From positions 62,001 through 126,000 of the forward strand of contig NZ_JAERQF010000012.1 of NCBI RefSeq assembly GCF_016734815.1: DNA of 64,000 nt, written 5' to 3'. The number at the start of each line of letters is the position of its first letter. The first letter of the stretch is position 1. This DNA is from Hymenobacter rubidus. GTDB lineage: Bacteria; Bacteroidota; Bacteroidia; Cytophagales; Hymenobacteraceae. The position numbers and the translations under genes are program-made. The notes beneath the pieces are model-generated. The model ran no database searches, was not told where the DNA came from, and saw only the letters and a program-made list of their open reading frames with translations. This document shows, in pieces, positions 35,199 through 42,945 of this stretch.

Positions 35199-36650
35199 CT
35201 ACAGGCCGTACTTGCTCAGCAGGTAGAGCAAAGAGGCCATGCTGGCACCTCCCAGCTCCAACTCGCGGCGGTTTACCTTATCGAAGGTATCGGCGGCCGT
35301 GTGGTGAATGTCGAAATAACGTTGCGAGTCGCACTTATAGCCGATAAGGGCCTTGGGGTGCACAGCCGCCTGGAGCGGCTCCACGTCGGTACCGGAATGG
35401 CCCACCGCGATTTCGGCGGCGTGGTAGGGCTGGAAGAGGGGCGCCCAGCGGCCCATTTTGGCTACAATGGCTGGGCTGGCTTCCACGGTAAAGCCGCGGG
35501 GCGTGAAGCCGCCGCCGTCCGATTCGATGGCCGCCAGGTGGGTTTCCTTGTTTTGTGCGGCCAAGCGGGCGTACTCATTGCCGCCGCGGGTGCCATTTTC
35601 TTCGTTCATGAACAGCACCGCCCGTAGGGTGCGCTCGGGCTTGAAGCCGGCGGCACGCAAAACACGCAGGGCCTCGATGCTTTGCACGCAGCCGGTGCCG
35701 TCGTCGTGGGCGCCTTGGGCGAGGTCCCACGAGTCGAGGTGGCCGCCCACGGTGATGATTTCCTGCGGAAACTTGCTGCCTTTGATTTCGCCCACCACGT
35801 TGTAGCTTTTCTCGTCGGGCAGGGTCACGCATTCCATTTCCAGCTCGAATTGCAGGTCGGGATTGGCCTTAAGTAATTGGCTGAGCTGGTCGGCGGCGTT
35901 GGTGCTGAGGGCAGCGCCGGGCACTTTGGGCACGGCTTCGTCGTAGCGCATGGTGCCGGTGTGGGGGTTGTCGTCGCGGGCACTGGTCATGGAACGCACC
36001 AGGGCCCCCACGGCCCCGCGCCGGGCCGCCTCAATGGCGCCCAGGGCGCGCTGGTCGACCGCGCCGCCGTAGGCCGCGCCCGGCTCGATGAGGGCATCGT
36101 TGAACGGCCGGTTGTAGAACACAAACTTGCCTTTTACGGCCGCTTCCGGGAGGTTTTTCACCTCGGCCAGGCTGTGTACTTCCACCACGCCGGCTTTCAG
36201 CTTGCCGTTGGTGCCCACCGAGCCGCCCAGCGCGCACACCGGCACTTTGATGCCTTTGTCCTTATTGCCCACGATTTCGCCCCGCTCCCGGCTGCCCCGC
36301 ACCCAGTGCGGCACCATCACCTCCTGCAGGTACACGCGGTCAAACCCGGCTTTTTCCATGGTGGCCTTGCCCCACTCCACGGCCTGCTGGGCCTGGGGCG
36401 AGCCCGACAGCCGTGCCCCGATGGTGCCGGTGAGGTAGCGCAGGTTTTCGTAGCTCTCGCCGCGCAGCAGCGCTTCGTCGAATATTTTGCGCAGGGCGAT
36501 GGAGTCGGCTCGCTCCCCCCCGGAGGCCGCTACCGGCGCGGGTTTGGGCTTTTGGCGACTTTGGGCCTGGGTGGCAAAGGCAGTGAGCGCCAGCAGGGCC
36601 AGCGGCGCCAGGCTCCGGCGGAGCCAGGCCGTAGAAGGGTAATTGGTCAT
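35199..36650 (-). CDS. M28 family metallopeptidase, carboxypeptidase Q-like
   Basis: A 483-aa exported zinc peptidase. The ATG at 36650 gives a signal peptide (WLRRSLAPLALLALTAFATQ, cut near residue 30). The dinuclear-zinc motifs of M28 are present: TVGGHLDSWDLAQGAHDDGT (His and bridging Asp), VLFMNEENGTRGG (catalytic Glu pair) and a later AIESDGGGFTP (Asp); the last His is in YFDIHHTAADT. An inserted PA-type region covers about residues 110-260. Length and order fit the carboxypeptidase Q (PGCP) group that acts on dipeptides. A TACTTTCG box lies about 45 bp upstream. Confidence 0.93.
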   Translation of the reverse strand: MTNYPSTAWLRRSLAPLALLALTAFATQAQSRQKPKPAPVAASGGERADSIALRKIFDEALLRGESYENLRYLTGTIGARLSGSPQAQQAVEWGKATMEKAGFDRVYLQEVMVPHWVRGSRERGEIVGNKDKGIKVPVCALGGSVGTNGKLKAGVVEVHSLAEVKNLPEAAVKGKFVFYNRPFNDALIEPGAAYGGAVDQRALGAIEAARRGAVGALVRSMTSARDDNPHTGTMRYDEAVPKVPGAALSTNAADQLSQLLKANPDLQFELEMECVTLPDEKSYNVVGEIKGSKFPQEIITVGGHLDSWDLAQGAHDDGTGCVQSIEALRVLRAAGFKPERTLRAVLFMNEENGTRGGNEYARLAAQNKETHLAAIESDGGGFTPRGFTVEASPAIVAKMGRWAPLFQPYHAAEIAVGHSGTDVEPLQAAVHPKALIGYKCDSQRYFDIHHTAADTFDKVNRRELELGGASMASLLYLLSKYGL

Positions 36651-36693
36651 AAGAATAGCAACGGAGAAGGCCCGCCTCGGCGGGGCCACGCCG

Positions 36694-36701
36694 CGAAAGT
36701 A
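36694..36701 (-). promoter_or_regulatory. Candidate -7 box TACTTTCG for the M28 gene
   Basis: One mismatch from TAnnTTTG on the minus strand, 43 bp before the ATG. Confidence 0.35.
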
Positions 36702-36716
36702 CGTGGCCGGGACCGG

Positions 36717-37343
36717 CTATTTCACGGGCGCGGGGGGTGTGGCCTTCGGCGCGGCTTTGGCGCTGGCCTTGGCAGCCGGCTTGCGCTCGGCACCGTAGCC
36801 CCCCATGCCCACGGTGGGCTGCAGGCCCGGCGCCACGCGCACGGTGAACAGGTAGTCATACTCGTTTTCGCCAATTTCATCGACTGGAGCAGTACCGCCC
36901 AGGTCGTCGATAAACGGCAGTATGGTGTTCGAATGGCCCACCACCACCACGGTTTTGCCCGCGTATTCCTTCAGAATGCGGTCGGCCAGGTCGTGGCCGT
37001 ACTTGGCGTCGTACACCTGCGGCTCCAGTTTGAGGGCGTCGGCCAGGGGGGCCAGGGTGGCACGGGTGCGCTTGGTATCGGTGGTGAAGAGGGCCACCGG
37101 GTGGTGCTTCGCCAGCGTCTGGCGCAGGGCCTGGGCCCGCAGCTGCCCGGCCACCGAAAGTGTGGGGTCCAGCGGGTCGGAGGTGGAGTCTTTTTCGGCG
37201 TGCCGCACCAAATAGACGGTGGTAGGGGGAATTTTGGTTTTGGCGGCAGCAGCCGGTTTGGCCTGGGCCCAGGCGGCCGATGGGGTGAAGAAAGCAGCCA
37301 GACCGGCCAGTAAAATCAACCAGGGAGATACGCGTGTCAACAT
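36717..37343 (-). CDS. Exported histidine phosphatase (phosphoglycerate mutase-like)
   Basis: A 208-aa protein with a signal peptide (MLTRVSPWLILLAGLAAFFT, cut after WAQA) and a short histidine phosphatase domain: VYLVRHAEKDS carries the catalytic His of the RHG/RHA motif, LFTTDTKRTRATLAPLAD the second Arg, and VVVVGHSNTILPFI the second His. The compact form resembles SixA, but it is predicted to be outside the cytoplasm, so the substrate is probably an extracytoplasmic phosphoester. The tail is Ala/Lys/Pro-rich. ATG at 37343 was chosen for the signal peptide. The M28 gene follows 66 bp downstream. Confidence 0.87.
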   Translation of the reverse strand: MLTRVSPWLILLAGLAAFFTPSAAWAQAKPAAAAKTKIPPTTVYLVRHAEKDSTSDPLDPTLSVAGQLRAQALRQTLAKHHPVALFTTDTKRTRATLAPLADALKLEPQVYDAKYGHDLADRILKEYAGKTVVVVGHSNTILPFIDDLGGTAPVDEIGENEYDYLFTVRVAPGLQPTVGMGGYGAERKPAAKASAKAAPKATPPAPVK

Positions 37344-37507
37344 AGTAAGAAAGGAATGAATTGATAGTACAAGCTCTGCCCAAGTTACGCCACTTTCGCT
37401 AATGCCGGTCATGTTCCCGGATATTCTCGGCGCTTCATCACACGTTCAGCCACGGGTGCCGTATGTTGCAGCATCGTTAGGCTTCTCTCCTTACCCTCTC
37501 CCCCACC

Positions 37508-38188
37508 ATGCACGTTCTGCTCATCGAAGACGAAAAAAGCCTGCACCAGGAAATGCGTCAATTTCTACTGCAAGCCCAGTATTTGGTCGATTCGGCCTAC
37601 ACCTACGCCGAGGCTTCTGAAAAGCTCTACGTGAGCAGCTATGATTTTGTGCTGCTGGACCTGGGCCTGCCCGGCGGCGACGGCCTGGACCTGCTAAAGG
37701 AGGCCCGCCTCAACGAAAACCAGGAGGCTTCCTTCATCATCCTCACCGCCCGCGGCGCCCTCGACGACCGGATTCGCGGCCTCGACCTGGGGGCCGACGA
37801 CTACCTGCCCAAGCCTTTTTCGCTGCTGGAGCTCACCAGCCGGATGCAGGCCATCACGCGCCGCAAGTTCAACCTCAAGCGCCCCGAAATCAGCTTCGGT
37901 CAGGGCTTCAGCATGGACCCCAACGCCCGCATCGTGCGGCACGGCAGCCAGGAGGTGCCCCTCACCAAAAAGGAATTCGACCTGTTGCACTACTTGTTGT
38001 TGCACCGCGGCCGCGTCCTCACCCGCCTGCAGCTCGGCGAGCACCTGTGGGGCAACGTGCTGGAAGACGACTCGGACTCCAACTACATCGACGTGCACAT
38101 CAAAAACGTGCGCAAGAAACTCTCCCAGTTCGGCTCCGCCGATTTCCTGGAAACCGTGCGCGGCATCGGCTACCGGGCGGCGGAATAG
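37508..38188 (+). CDS. Response regulator, OmpR/PhoB family
   Basis: A 226-aa two-component DNA-binding regulator. Receiver domain residues 1-115: acidic pocket E7-D8-E9, phosphorylation site D51 (FVLLDLGLPGGDG), and conserved Lys in DDYLPKPFSLLEL. The winged-helix output domain covers about 130-224 (VPLTKKEFDLLHYLLLHRGR, SNYIDVHIKNVRKKL, LETVRGIGYR). The cognate sensor kinase is encoded at 39911-41299 on the same strand, with one other gene between. It is divergent from the histidine phosphatase gene; 164 bp separates the starts. Confidence 0.96.
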   Translation: MHVLLIEDEKSLHQEMRQFLLQAQYLVDSAYTYAEASEKLYVSSYDFVLLDLGLPGGDGLDLLKEARLNENQEASFIILTARGALDDRIRGLDLGADDYLPKPFSLLELTSRMQAITRRKFNLKRPEISFGQGFSMDPNARIVRHGSQEVPLTKKEFDLLHYLLLHRGRVLTRLQLGEHLWGNVLEDDSDSNYIDVHIKNVRKKLSQFGSADFLETVRGIGYRAAE

Positions 38189-38277
38189 GCAGAAGATGGT
38201 GCGTTTGGCGAGCGGCGTACGCATATTGCGCTGTATTACTTGCCGCGGCTGAAACCCCACGCACCGCTGTCTGCGCC

Positions 38278-39816
38278 ATGAGAAACGTCTTATTACGCTT
38301 TGGTTGCATTTTCAGCCTATGGCTGTGGGTGCTGCCAATGATTGGAAAGGCACAAGTTCTACCGTTGATGGGGCTATACAACAGCGTGGCACCGCTGAAG
38401 ATTATCGCCCTTGCCCCCGACGCTAACGGGAATGTATTGCTGGCGGGCACCCTGCCCAGCGAAAAGATAAATTTTGAGGGCATGCCCACCCGGAGCGGCG
38501 TTGTAGCCAAGTGGAACATCGCGCAACAGCGCCTGGTCTGGACGCAGCCCATGAGTTATGCCACGGCCGTTGCCGTGGTGGGCAGCAGCGTATACGTGGT
38601 GTGCCGCAAAGGGTGGGGCATGAACGAGCCTTCGCACCACACCAACATGCAGGTGGCCGATACCCTAATCACCAGCCTTGTTAGTGGCGAAGGCTCGGAA
38701 GTCTTTGTAGTGAAGCTGGAGGACCGCGGCGCCAGCAGCCACGCCGTGTGGGTGAAGCAGCTAAGTGCAACCGGCTTCACAAGCCTGGCGCTTAACGCCT
38801 TGGCAATCCGGGACCATAACCTGTACCTGGGCGGCAGCTTCAAGGGAGGAAAACTGAAATTTGATGCTATTCAGCTTAACGACGAAAACGCACGGGATTT
38901 ATATTCCCGCTACCGCTACCCTTCCTCGTACGATGGTTTTGTGGCGAAGCTGGTTGACGAAGGCGCGACTGCTCGCTTTGTGTGGGCTCAAAAGATAGAC
39001 GGCGCGCAGGGCGACTACGGGTCAATGGATGAGGTTACCAGTCTTAGCGTGCGCGACACCAGCCTCTACGTAGCGGGCACTTTTACTGGCCAAACCCTGA
39101 CACTGGGCCACTTGGTTGTTGATAAACCCACGAGCAACGCGAAGTGGCGCGGCTACCCAGATGAAAGCCTCGGCCATACGTTTGTGGCAAAGCTGACGGA
39201 CCAAGGCGCCCAAAGCCATTTCGTGTGGGCCCAACTGGTTACCGGGCTTAACCAGCCGGTGGCCCTGGCGGTGAGCGGCACATCGGTTTACGCAGTTGGC
39301 CGTTTTCAGGGGGAAGCCGACTTTGGGCATCTGCACCTGCGCAACGATGCCCGCCAGGATTCGGCCGACCTTTACCTTGCTAAAATCAAAGACGAAGAGG
39401 CACATGGTTATTTCTCGTGGGTCCGGCAGGTTGGGGCCCGTGACCGGTACAGGGCGAGCGCGCTGGTGGCCGAGGGGCCAGCGGTGTACTTGGCCGGCTG
39501 CTTCCCAAACCCGCTCTGGGTGGCCGGTCCCAACCCGCCCATGCCTGCCCCCGTGCCTTCGGAGGCCTGGCTCGTAAAGCTCAGCGACGATGAGCACAGC
39601 AGCACCTACAACTGGGCCCTGAAAACGGACACCACGGGCTTTACGGCGGCCCACCTGCTTGCCTTGCGCGGCACAACTTTGTACGTGGCAAACGAGAACG
39701 GTTTTGCGCTGCTGCCGCTGGCTGGTTCCAAGTCGGGAACGCCTGCGGGCTCGCCGGCCCGTCGTGCGCGCAGGTCGAAACGCTTAAAATCCGGTCAACT
39801 TATTTCCTCTCCGTAA
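38278..39816 (+). CDS. Secreted beta-propeller-like protein between regulator and kinase genes
   Basis: A 512-aa protein with a signal peptide (MRNVLLRFGCIFSLWLWVLP ... IGKAQ). The mature part has about seven repeated units of the pattern value-in-protein plus 'VYVVG / LYLGGSFKG / LYVAGTFTG' and 'FVWAQ' (for example HAVWVKQL, RFVWAQKI, HFVWAQLV, YFSWVRQV), which looks like an SBBP or similar beta-propeller. Many such Hymenobacter proteins end in a T9SS sorting domain; here the end is a basic low-complexity stretch (SPARRARRSKRLKSGQ), so the original C-terminus may be lost. Its place between regulator and kinase genes is unusual. Confidence 0.72.
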   Translation: MRNVLLRFGCIFSLWLWVLPMIGKAQVLPLMGLYNSVAPLKIIALAPDANGNVLLAGTLPSEKINFEGMPTRSGVVAKWNIAQQRLVWTQPMSYATAVAVVGSSVYVVCRKGWGMNEPSHHTNMQVADTLITSLVSGEGSEVFVVKLEDRGASSHAVWVKQLSATGFTSLALNALAIRDHNLYLGGSFKGGKLKFDAIQLNDENARDLYSRYRYPSSYDGFVAKLVDEGATARFVWAQKIDGAQGDYGSMDEVTSLSVRDTSLYVAGTFTGQTLTLGHLVVDKPTSNAKWRGYPDESLGHTFVAKLTDQGAQSHFVWAQLVTGLNQPVALAVSGTSVYAVGRFQGEADFGHLHLRNDARQDSADLYLAKIKDEEAHGYFSWVRQVGARDRYRASALVAEGPAVYLAGCFPNPLWVAGPNPPMPAPVPSEAWLVKLSDDEHSSTYNWALKTDTTGFTAAHLLALRGTTLYVANENGFALLPLAGSKSGTPAGSPARRARRSKRLKSGQLISSP

Positions 39817-39910
39817 GTGAGTATGCAGCGCTAAGCAGCCACCCAGTTCGCTCCGGATATGGGCCGGCAGGGCTTCGTATTTCTTTTTATTCCATCGTCC
39901 TCTACCTCGC

Positions 39911-41299
39911 ATGGCAAAAATGCGCCTCGAAGCCAAGCTGGCCCTTTTCAATGCACTGTCTAAGCTGCTGCTGGTGCTGCTGGGGGCGCTGGTGCTGCCG
40001 CCCATTGTGCAGCGCGTGGCCGTGGCCCACACCGACCAGCACCTGCGCGAGAAGCAGCGGCGCGTGCTGGCCCTCATTGGCCGCGACGGCCTGCAGGCCT
40101 TCGAGCGCGGCGAACGGGCCGAAACCTACGCCGACTACAACATCTTTAAGCAGGAATACATCACCCTGACGCCGCTGCCTGCGGGCGCCCCGCTGCCCCC
40201 CGAGCGCATTTTCGAAGAGCCCCGGCAGGTGGACCAGCAGGTGGAGGACTTCCGCATTCTGAGCTTTGCCCGGCCACCGGGGGCCAAGGGCGAACCTGCT
40301 TTCCGGCTGGAGATTGGCTCCTCGCTCGCTACCGTGGAACTGCTCACGGCCACGCTGCGCAAGCTGGCGCTGTGGGTGCTGGTGGCCGCCTCCCTGCTCA
40401 CCGTTTTCTCCGATGCGGCCTTTGCTCACTACCTGCTGGCGCCGTTGCGCGAGCTCACCATTCGCAAGCTGCGCGGCATTCGGCAGCCTTCCGATTTTCA
40501 ATTTGAACCCATTGATACTGACACGACTGACTTCCGTCGCCTCGACGACCGGTTGAACTCCTTGATGCATCAGGTGCAGTCGGCTTTTGCGAAGGAACGG
40601 GAGTTTATGAGCAATGTGAGCCACGAGTTGCTCACGCCGGTCAGCATCCTGCAGTCGCGCTTCGAAAACATGCTGCAAGACCCCAGCCTACCCGAGCCGC
40701 ATGCTCAGCAAATCGTGGAATCGCAGCGTACTCTCTACCGGCTGCGCAACACCGTGCGCACCCTGCTGCTCATTGCCAACATCGAAAACGAGCAGTACCT
40801 GCGCAACGAGCAGGTGCGCCTGTCGGCGGCCGTGGCCGACGTAGCCGAGGAACTGGACGACCGCCGCCAGCAGCGCGACATTGCCCTCACCGTGGACATG
40901 ACCGGCGACGACGTGCGCCCCCTTGCCAATGCAAGCCTCATGCACACCCTGCTGCGCAACCTGCTCTCCAATGCCATCAAGTACAACCACGAGGGCGGGC
41001 GCATTCGGGTGCTGGGCCGCGCCGCGCCCAACGGCGGCTACACGCTGCGGGTGGAAGACACCGGCCCCGGTATTTCGGCCGACCACCTGCCGTTTTTGTT
41101 CGACCGGTTCCGGCGCTTCCACGCTAATGCGCCGGGCTCGCCGGAGGGATACGGGTTGGGCCTGCCCATTGCCCAAACCATCGCCGGCTTTCACGGCGCC
41201 ACGCTCCGGGCCGAGTCGGAAGTGGGCAAAGGCACAGCTTTTGTGCTGGACTTTGGCCCGCCCGGTTTCAACGTAACCGGGTTCATGTCACCTTCATAG
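39911..41299 (+). CDS. Sensor histidine kinase
   Basis: A 462-aa membrane kinase that should phosphorylate the regulator encoded at 37508. One membrane helix near residues 13-35 and a second near 155-175 enclose a periplasmic sensor of about 120 residues. The dimerisation and phosphoacceptor box is EREFMSNVSHELLTPVSILQ with H238. The ATPase domain has the N box (LLRNLLSNAIKYNHEGG), G1 (VEDTGPGIS), F box (FLFDRFRRFH) and G2 (GYGLGLPIAQTI). A HAMP domain is not obvious. Signal unknown. Start ATG at 39911. Confidence 0.94.
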   Translation: MAKMRLEAKLALFNALSKLLLVLLGALVLPPIVQRVAVAHTDQHLREKQRRVLALIGRDGLQAFERGERAETYADYNIFKQEYITLTPLPAGAPLPPERIFEEPRQVDQQVEDFRILSFARPPGAKGEPAFRLEIGSSLATVELLTATLRKLALWVLVAASLLTVFSDAAFAHYLLAPLRELTIRKLRGIRQPSDFQFEPIDTDTTDFRRLDDRLNSLMHQVQSAFAKEREFMSNVSHELLTPVSILQSRFENMLQDPSLPEPHAQQIVESQRTLYRLRNTVRTLLLIANIENEQYLRNEQVRLSAAVADVAEELDDRRQQRDIALTVDMTGDDVRPLANASLMHTLLRNLLSNAIKYNHEGGRIRVLGRAAPNGGYTLRVEDTGPGISADHLPFLFDRFRRFHANAPGSPEGYGLGLPIAQTIAGFHGATLRAESEVGKGTAFVLDFGPPGFNVTGFMSPS

Positions 41300-41335
41300 G
41301 TCGGAAACTACCTTCGGGTAGTCATTCGTCTTTCC

Positions 41336-41617
41336 GTGAAAACTTACTTGAAGCTTTTAGTATCAGTCCTGCTGATGGTGCTGCTGCTGGCAGTAGTCAC
41401 CGAGGTAGTGGCCCTGCACCGTGTGGCGCTGCCCGGCCCTACCCAGGCCACCCGGCCGGTGGTGGTCCGCAAATCGACCCACGTCAGCACGCCGCCCAAA
41501 AGGGTGCGGCAAATACCGCGTCCGCCAGTGCCGCATGTGCCACACAAACCCGTTTCTATCATCGTAAAAAAGCCCCGGTCAGTGAGCCAGGGCTTTTTTG
41601 TGCACAAAGGAAAGTAA
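41336..41617 (+). CDS. Small hypothetical protein with membrane anchor and Pro/Lys-rich tail
   Basis: A 93-aa ORF with a GTG start 36 bp after the histidine kinase stop. Residues 1-25 (MKTYLKLLVSVLLMVLLLAV) form a membrane segment; the rest is Pro, Lys, Arg and Val-rich (TPPKRVRQIPRPPVPHVPHK). The last 17 codons overlap a perfect terminator-type hairpin (41565-41599). Either the gene really extends through the terminator, or the true product is shorter, or the frame is open by chance. The hydrophobic N-terminus favours a real gene. No family recognised. Confidence 0.45.
   Translation: MKTYLKLLVSVLLMVLLLAVVTEVVALHRVALPGPTQATRPVVVRKSTHVSTPPKRVRQIPRPPVPHVPHKPVSIIVKKPRSVSQGFFVHKGK
41565..41599 (+). 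terminator. Terminator of the two-component operon, inside the 3' end of a small ORF
   Basis: AAAAAAGCCC / GGGCTTTTTT perfect 10-bp stem with a 15-base interior; T tract 41594-41599. Confidence 0.85.
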
Positions 41618-41630
41618 CCAACTGGTTAGG

Positions 41631-41729
41631 CCGTCATGCTGAGCTTGTCGAAGCATCTCTACCGCGCAATGCAATCCAATTGGTTCATCGAAGCGGGAGA
41701 GCTGCTTCGCTCTGCTCTGTAGGACCGTT
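41631..41729. repeat. Type A palindrome, degraded copy A5
   Basis: Left arm CCGTCATGCTGAGCTTGTCG then AAGCATCTCTACC is intact; the right arm (GAGAGCTGCTTCGCTCTGCT) is diverged. Confidence 0.7.
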
Positions 41730-41761
41730 TTTTAGTGCTGTTGTTCGGATAGCATTATACT

Positions 41762-41902
41762 GAAGCTGCTTAGGCAGTGTCTCGATTGCCGGTCCGACGC
41801 CCTAGGCGTCCGACTGGTTGTAAGTAGACGGTCAGTTCTGACGACAACCGGTCGGACGCCTAGGGCGTCGGACCGGTTGGAACCGACTTGCTAAACAGCT
41901 TC
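41762..41902. mobile_element. MITE-like element E3 (141 bp, 3-bp duplication ACT), second interior type
   Basis: Termini GAAGCTGCTTAGGCAGT and ACTTGCTAAACAGCTTC. ACT at 41759-41761 and 41903-41905. The interior palindrome (GGTCCGACGCCCTAGGCGTC ... GACGCCTAGGGCGTCGGACC) differs from the interior of E1 and E2 and is like that of E4. Confidence 0.85.
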
Positions 41903-41938
41903 ACTGAAAACAACCAAACGCCCATACCCAGCGGGCCT

Positions 41939-42793
41939 TTAGTTTTGAGAGGCTACCCCGTAGTCTTCCGATGCAATGGGCTGGGGCGGCACGGCCGTGT
42001 CGGTCGGCTCGGGCAGGGGCAGCTGCCACTGGGTGCTGAGGTGGGCCAGGCCGTGCGCGGCGGTCAGGTCGAACTGGCACGGCACCACGGAAACGTAGTT
42101 GTGCGCCAGGGCCCACTCGTCGGTATCGGTGCCGGCGTCGAGGTTGACGAAGGAGCCCACAAGCCAGTAGTAGGGCCGCTGGTAGGGGTCGAGGCGGCGG
42201 TCGAATTCCTCCTGCCACTTGGCGCGGGCCTGCCGGGCGAGGCGCAGGCCGGCAATGGGCGTGGCCGAATTCTTGGGAATGTTCACGTTGAGCGCCGTGC
42301 CGACGGGCACGCCCTGCTCCAGCGCGAGGCGGCATACTTGCGTCACCCAGGGGCCGACGTGCGAGAAATCGGCCTTCGGGCCGTACTCACAAAGGGAGAA
42401 ACCCACGGCCGGCAGCCCTTCAATGGCCGCTTCAATGGCAGCCGACATCGTGCCTGAGTACAAAACGTTTACCGAGGCATTGGAGCCGTGGTTGATGCCG
42501 GATACCACCAGGTCGGGCGTACGGTCTTTGAGAACGTAGTGCTTGGCAATTTTCACGCAGTCGGCGGGGGTGCCGGAGCATTCGTAGGCCTTCACGTCGG
42601 GGCCGAAAACGGGGTTTTCGGTGAGGCGCAGGGCGTGGCCGATGGTGATGGCGTGCCCCATGCCGGACTGCGGCGAGTCGGGGGCCACCACCACCACTTC
42701 GGCCCCCAGGGCCTGCACGGCTTCAACTAAGTGGCGGATGCCGGGGGCGGTGATGCCGTCGTCGTTGGAAACGAGAATGAGGGGCTTTTTCAA
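41939..42793 (-). CDS. surE: 5'/3'-nucleotidase SurE
   Basis: A 284-aa metal-dependent phosphatase of nucleoside monophosphates (SurE family). The N-terminal LILVSNDDGITAPGIRHL holds the Asp-Asp metal ligands, followed by VVAPDSPQSGMGHAIT with the conserved Ser and Asn-rich region (SGINHGSNASVNVLYSGTMS). Length fits the family, with a slightly extended C-terminus of about 20 residues. The gene is convergent with the two-component operon and divergent from an M14 peptidase gene. A TACCTTTA box is 26-33 bp upstream on the minus strand. Confidence 0.95.
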   Translation of the reverse strand: MKKPLILVSNDDGITAPGIRHLVEAVQALGAEVVVVAPDSPQSGMGHAITIGHALRLTENPVFGPDVKAYECSGTPADCVKIAKHYVLKDRTPDLVVSGINHGSNASVNVLYSGTMSAAIEAAIEGLPAVGFSLCEYGPKADFSHVGPWVTQVCRLALEQGVPVGTALNVNIPKNSATPIAGLRLARQARAKWQEEFDRRLDPYQRPYYWLVGSFVNLDAGTDTDEWALAHNYVSVVPCQFDLTAAHGLAHLSTQWQLPLPEPTDTAVPPQPIASEDYGVASQN

Positions 42794-42818
42794 AGGTTAT
42801 CAGGGAATAAGAAGTGGG

Positions 42819-42826
42819 TAAAGGTA
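42819..42826 (-). promoter_or_regulatory. Candidate -7 box TACCTTTA for surE
   Basis: One mismatch from TAnnTTTG on the minus strand. Confidence 0.35.
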
Positions 42827-42853
42827 GTGCCACCGTTTACGGGCAGATGCGAA

Positions 42854-42945
42854 ATAGTAGCGCGAACTTTGTAGTTCGCGTCTCCACGCCGTCACAACCA
42901 ATTGAAACGGCGCGGAAACGCGAACTACAAAGTTCGCGCTACTAT
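42854..42945. repeat. Perfect 28-bp inverted repeat abutting the M14 start codon
   Basis: Arms 42854-42881 and 42918-42945 are exact reverse complements: ATAGTAGCGCGAACTTTGTA then GTTCGCGT. The right arm ends with the AT of the M14 peptidase ATG (42944). Confidence 0.92.

Noticed and set aside
42902..42943. Upstream TTG start for the M14 peptidase
   Set aside because: The 14 added residues are the translated arm of an inverted repeat and precede a good signal peptide at the ATG of 42944.
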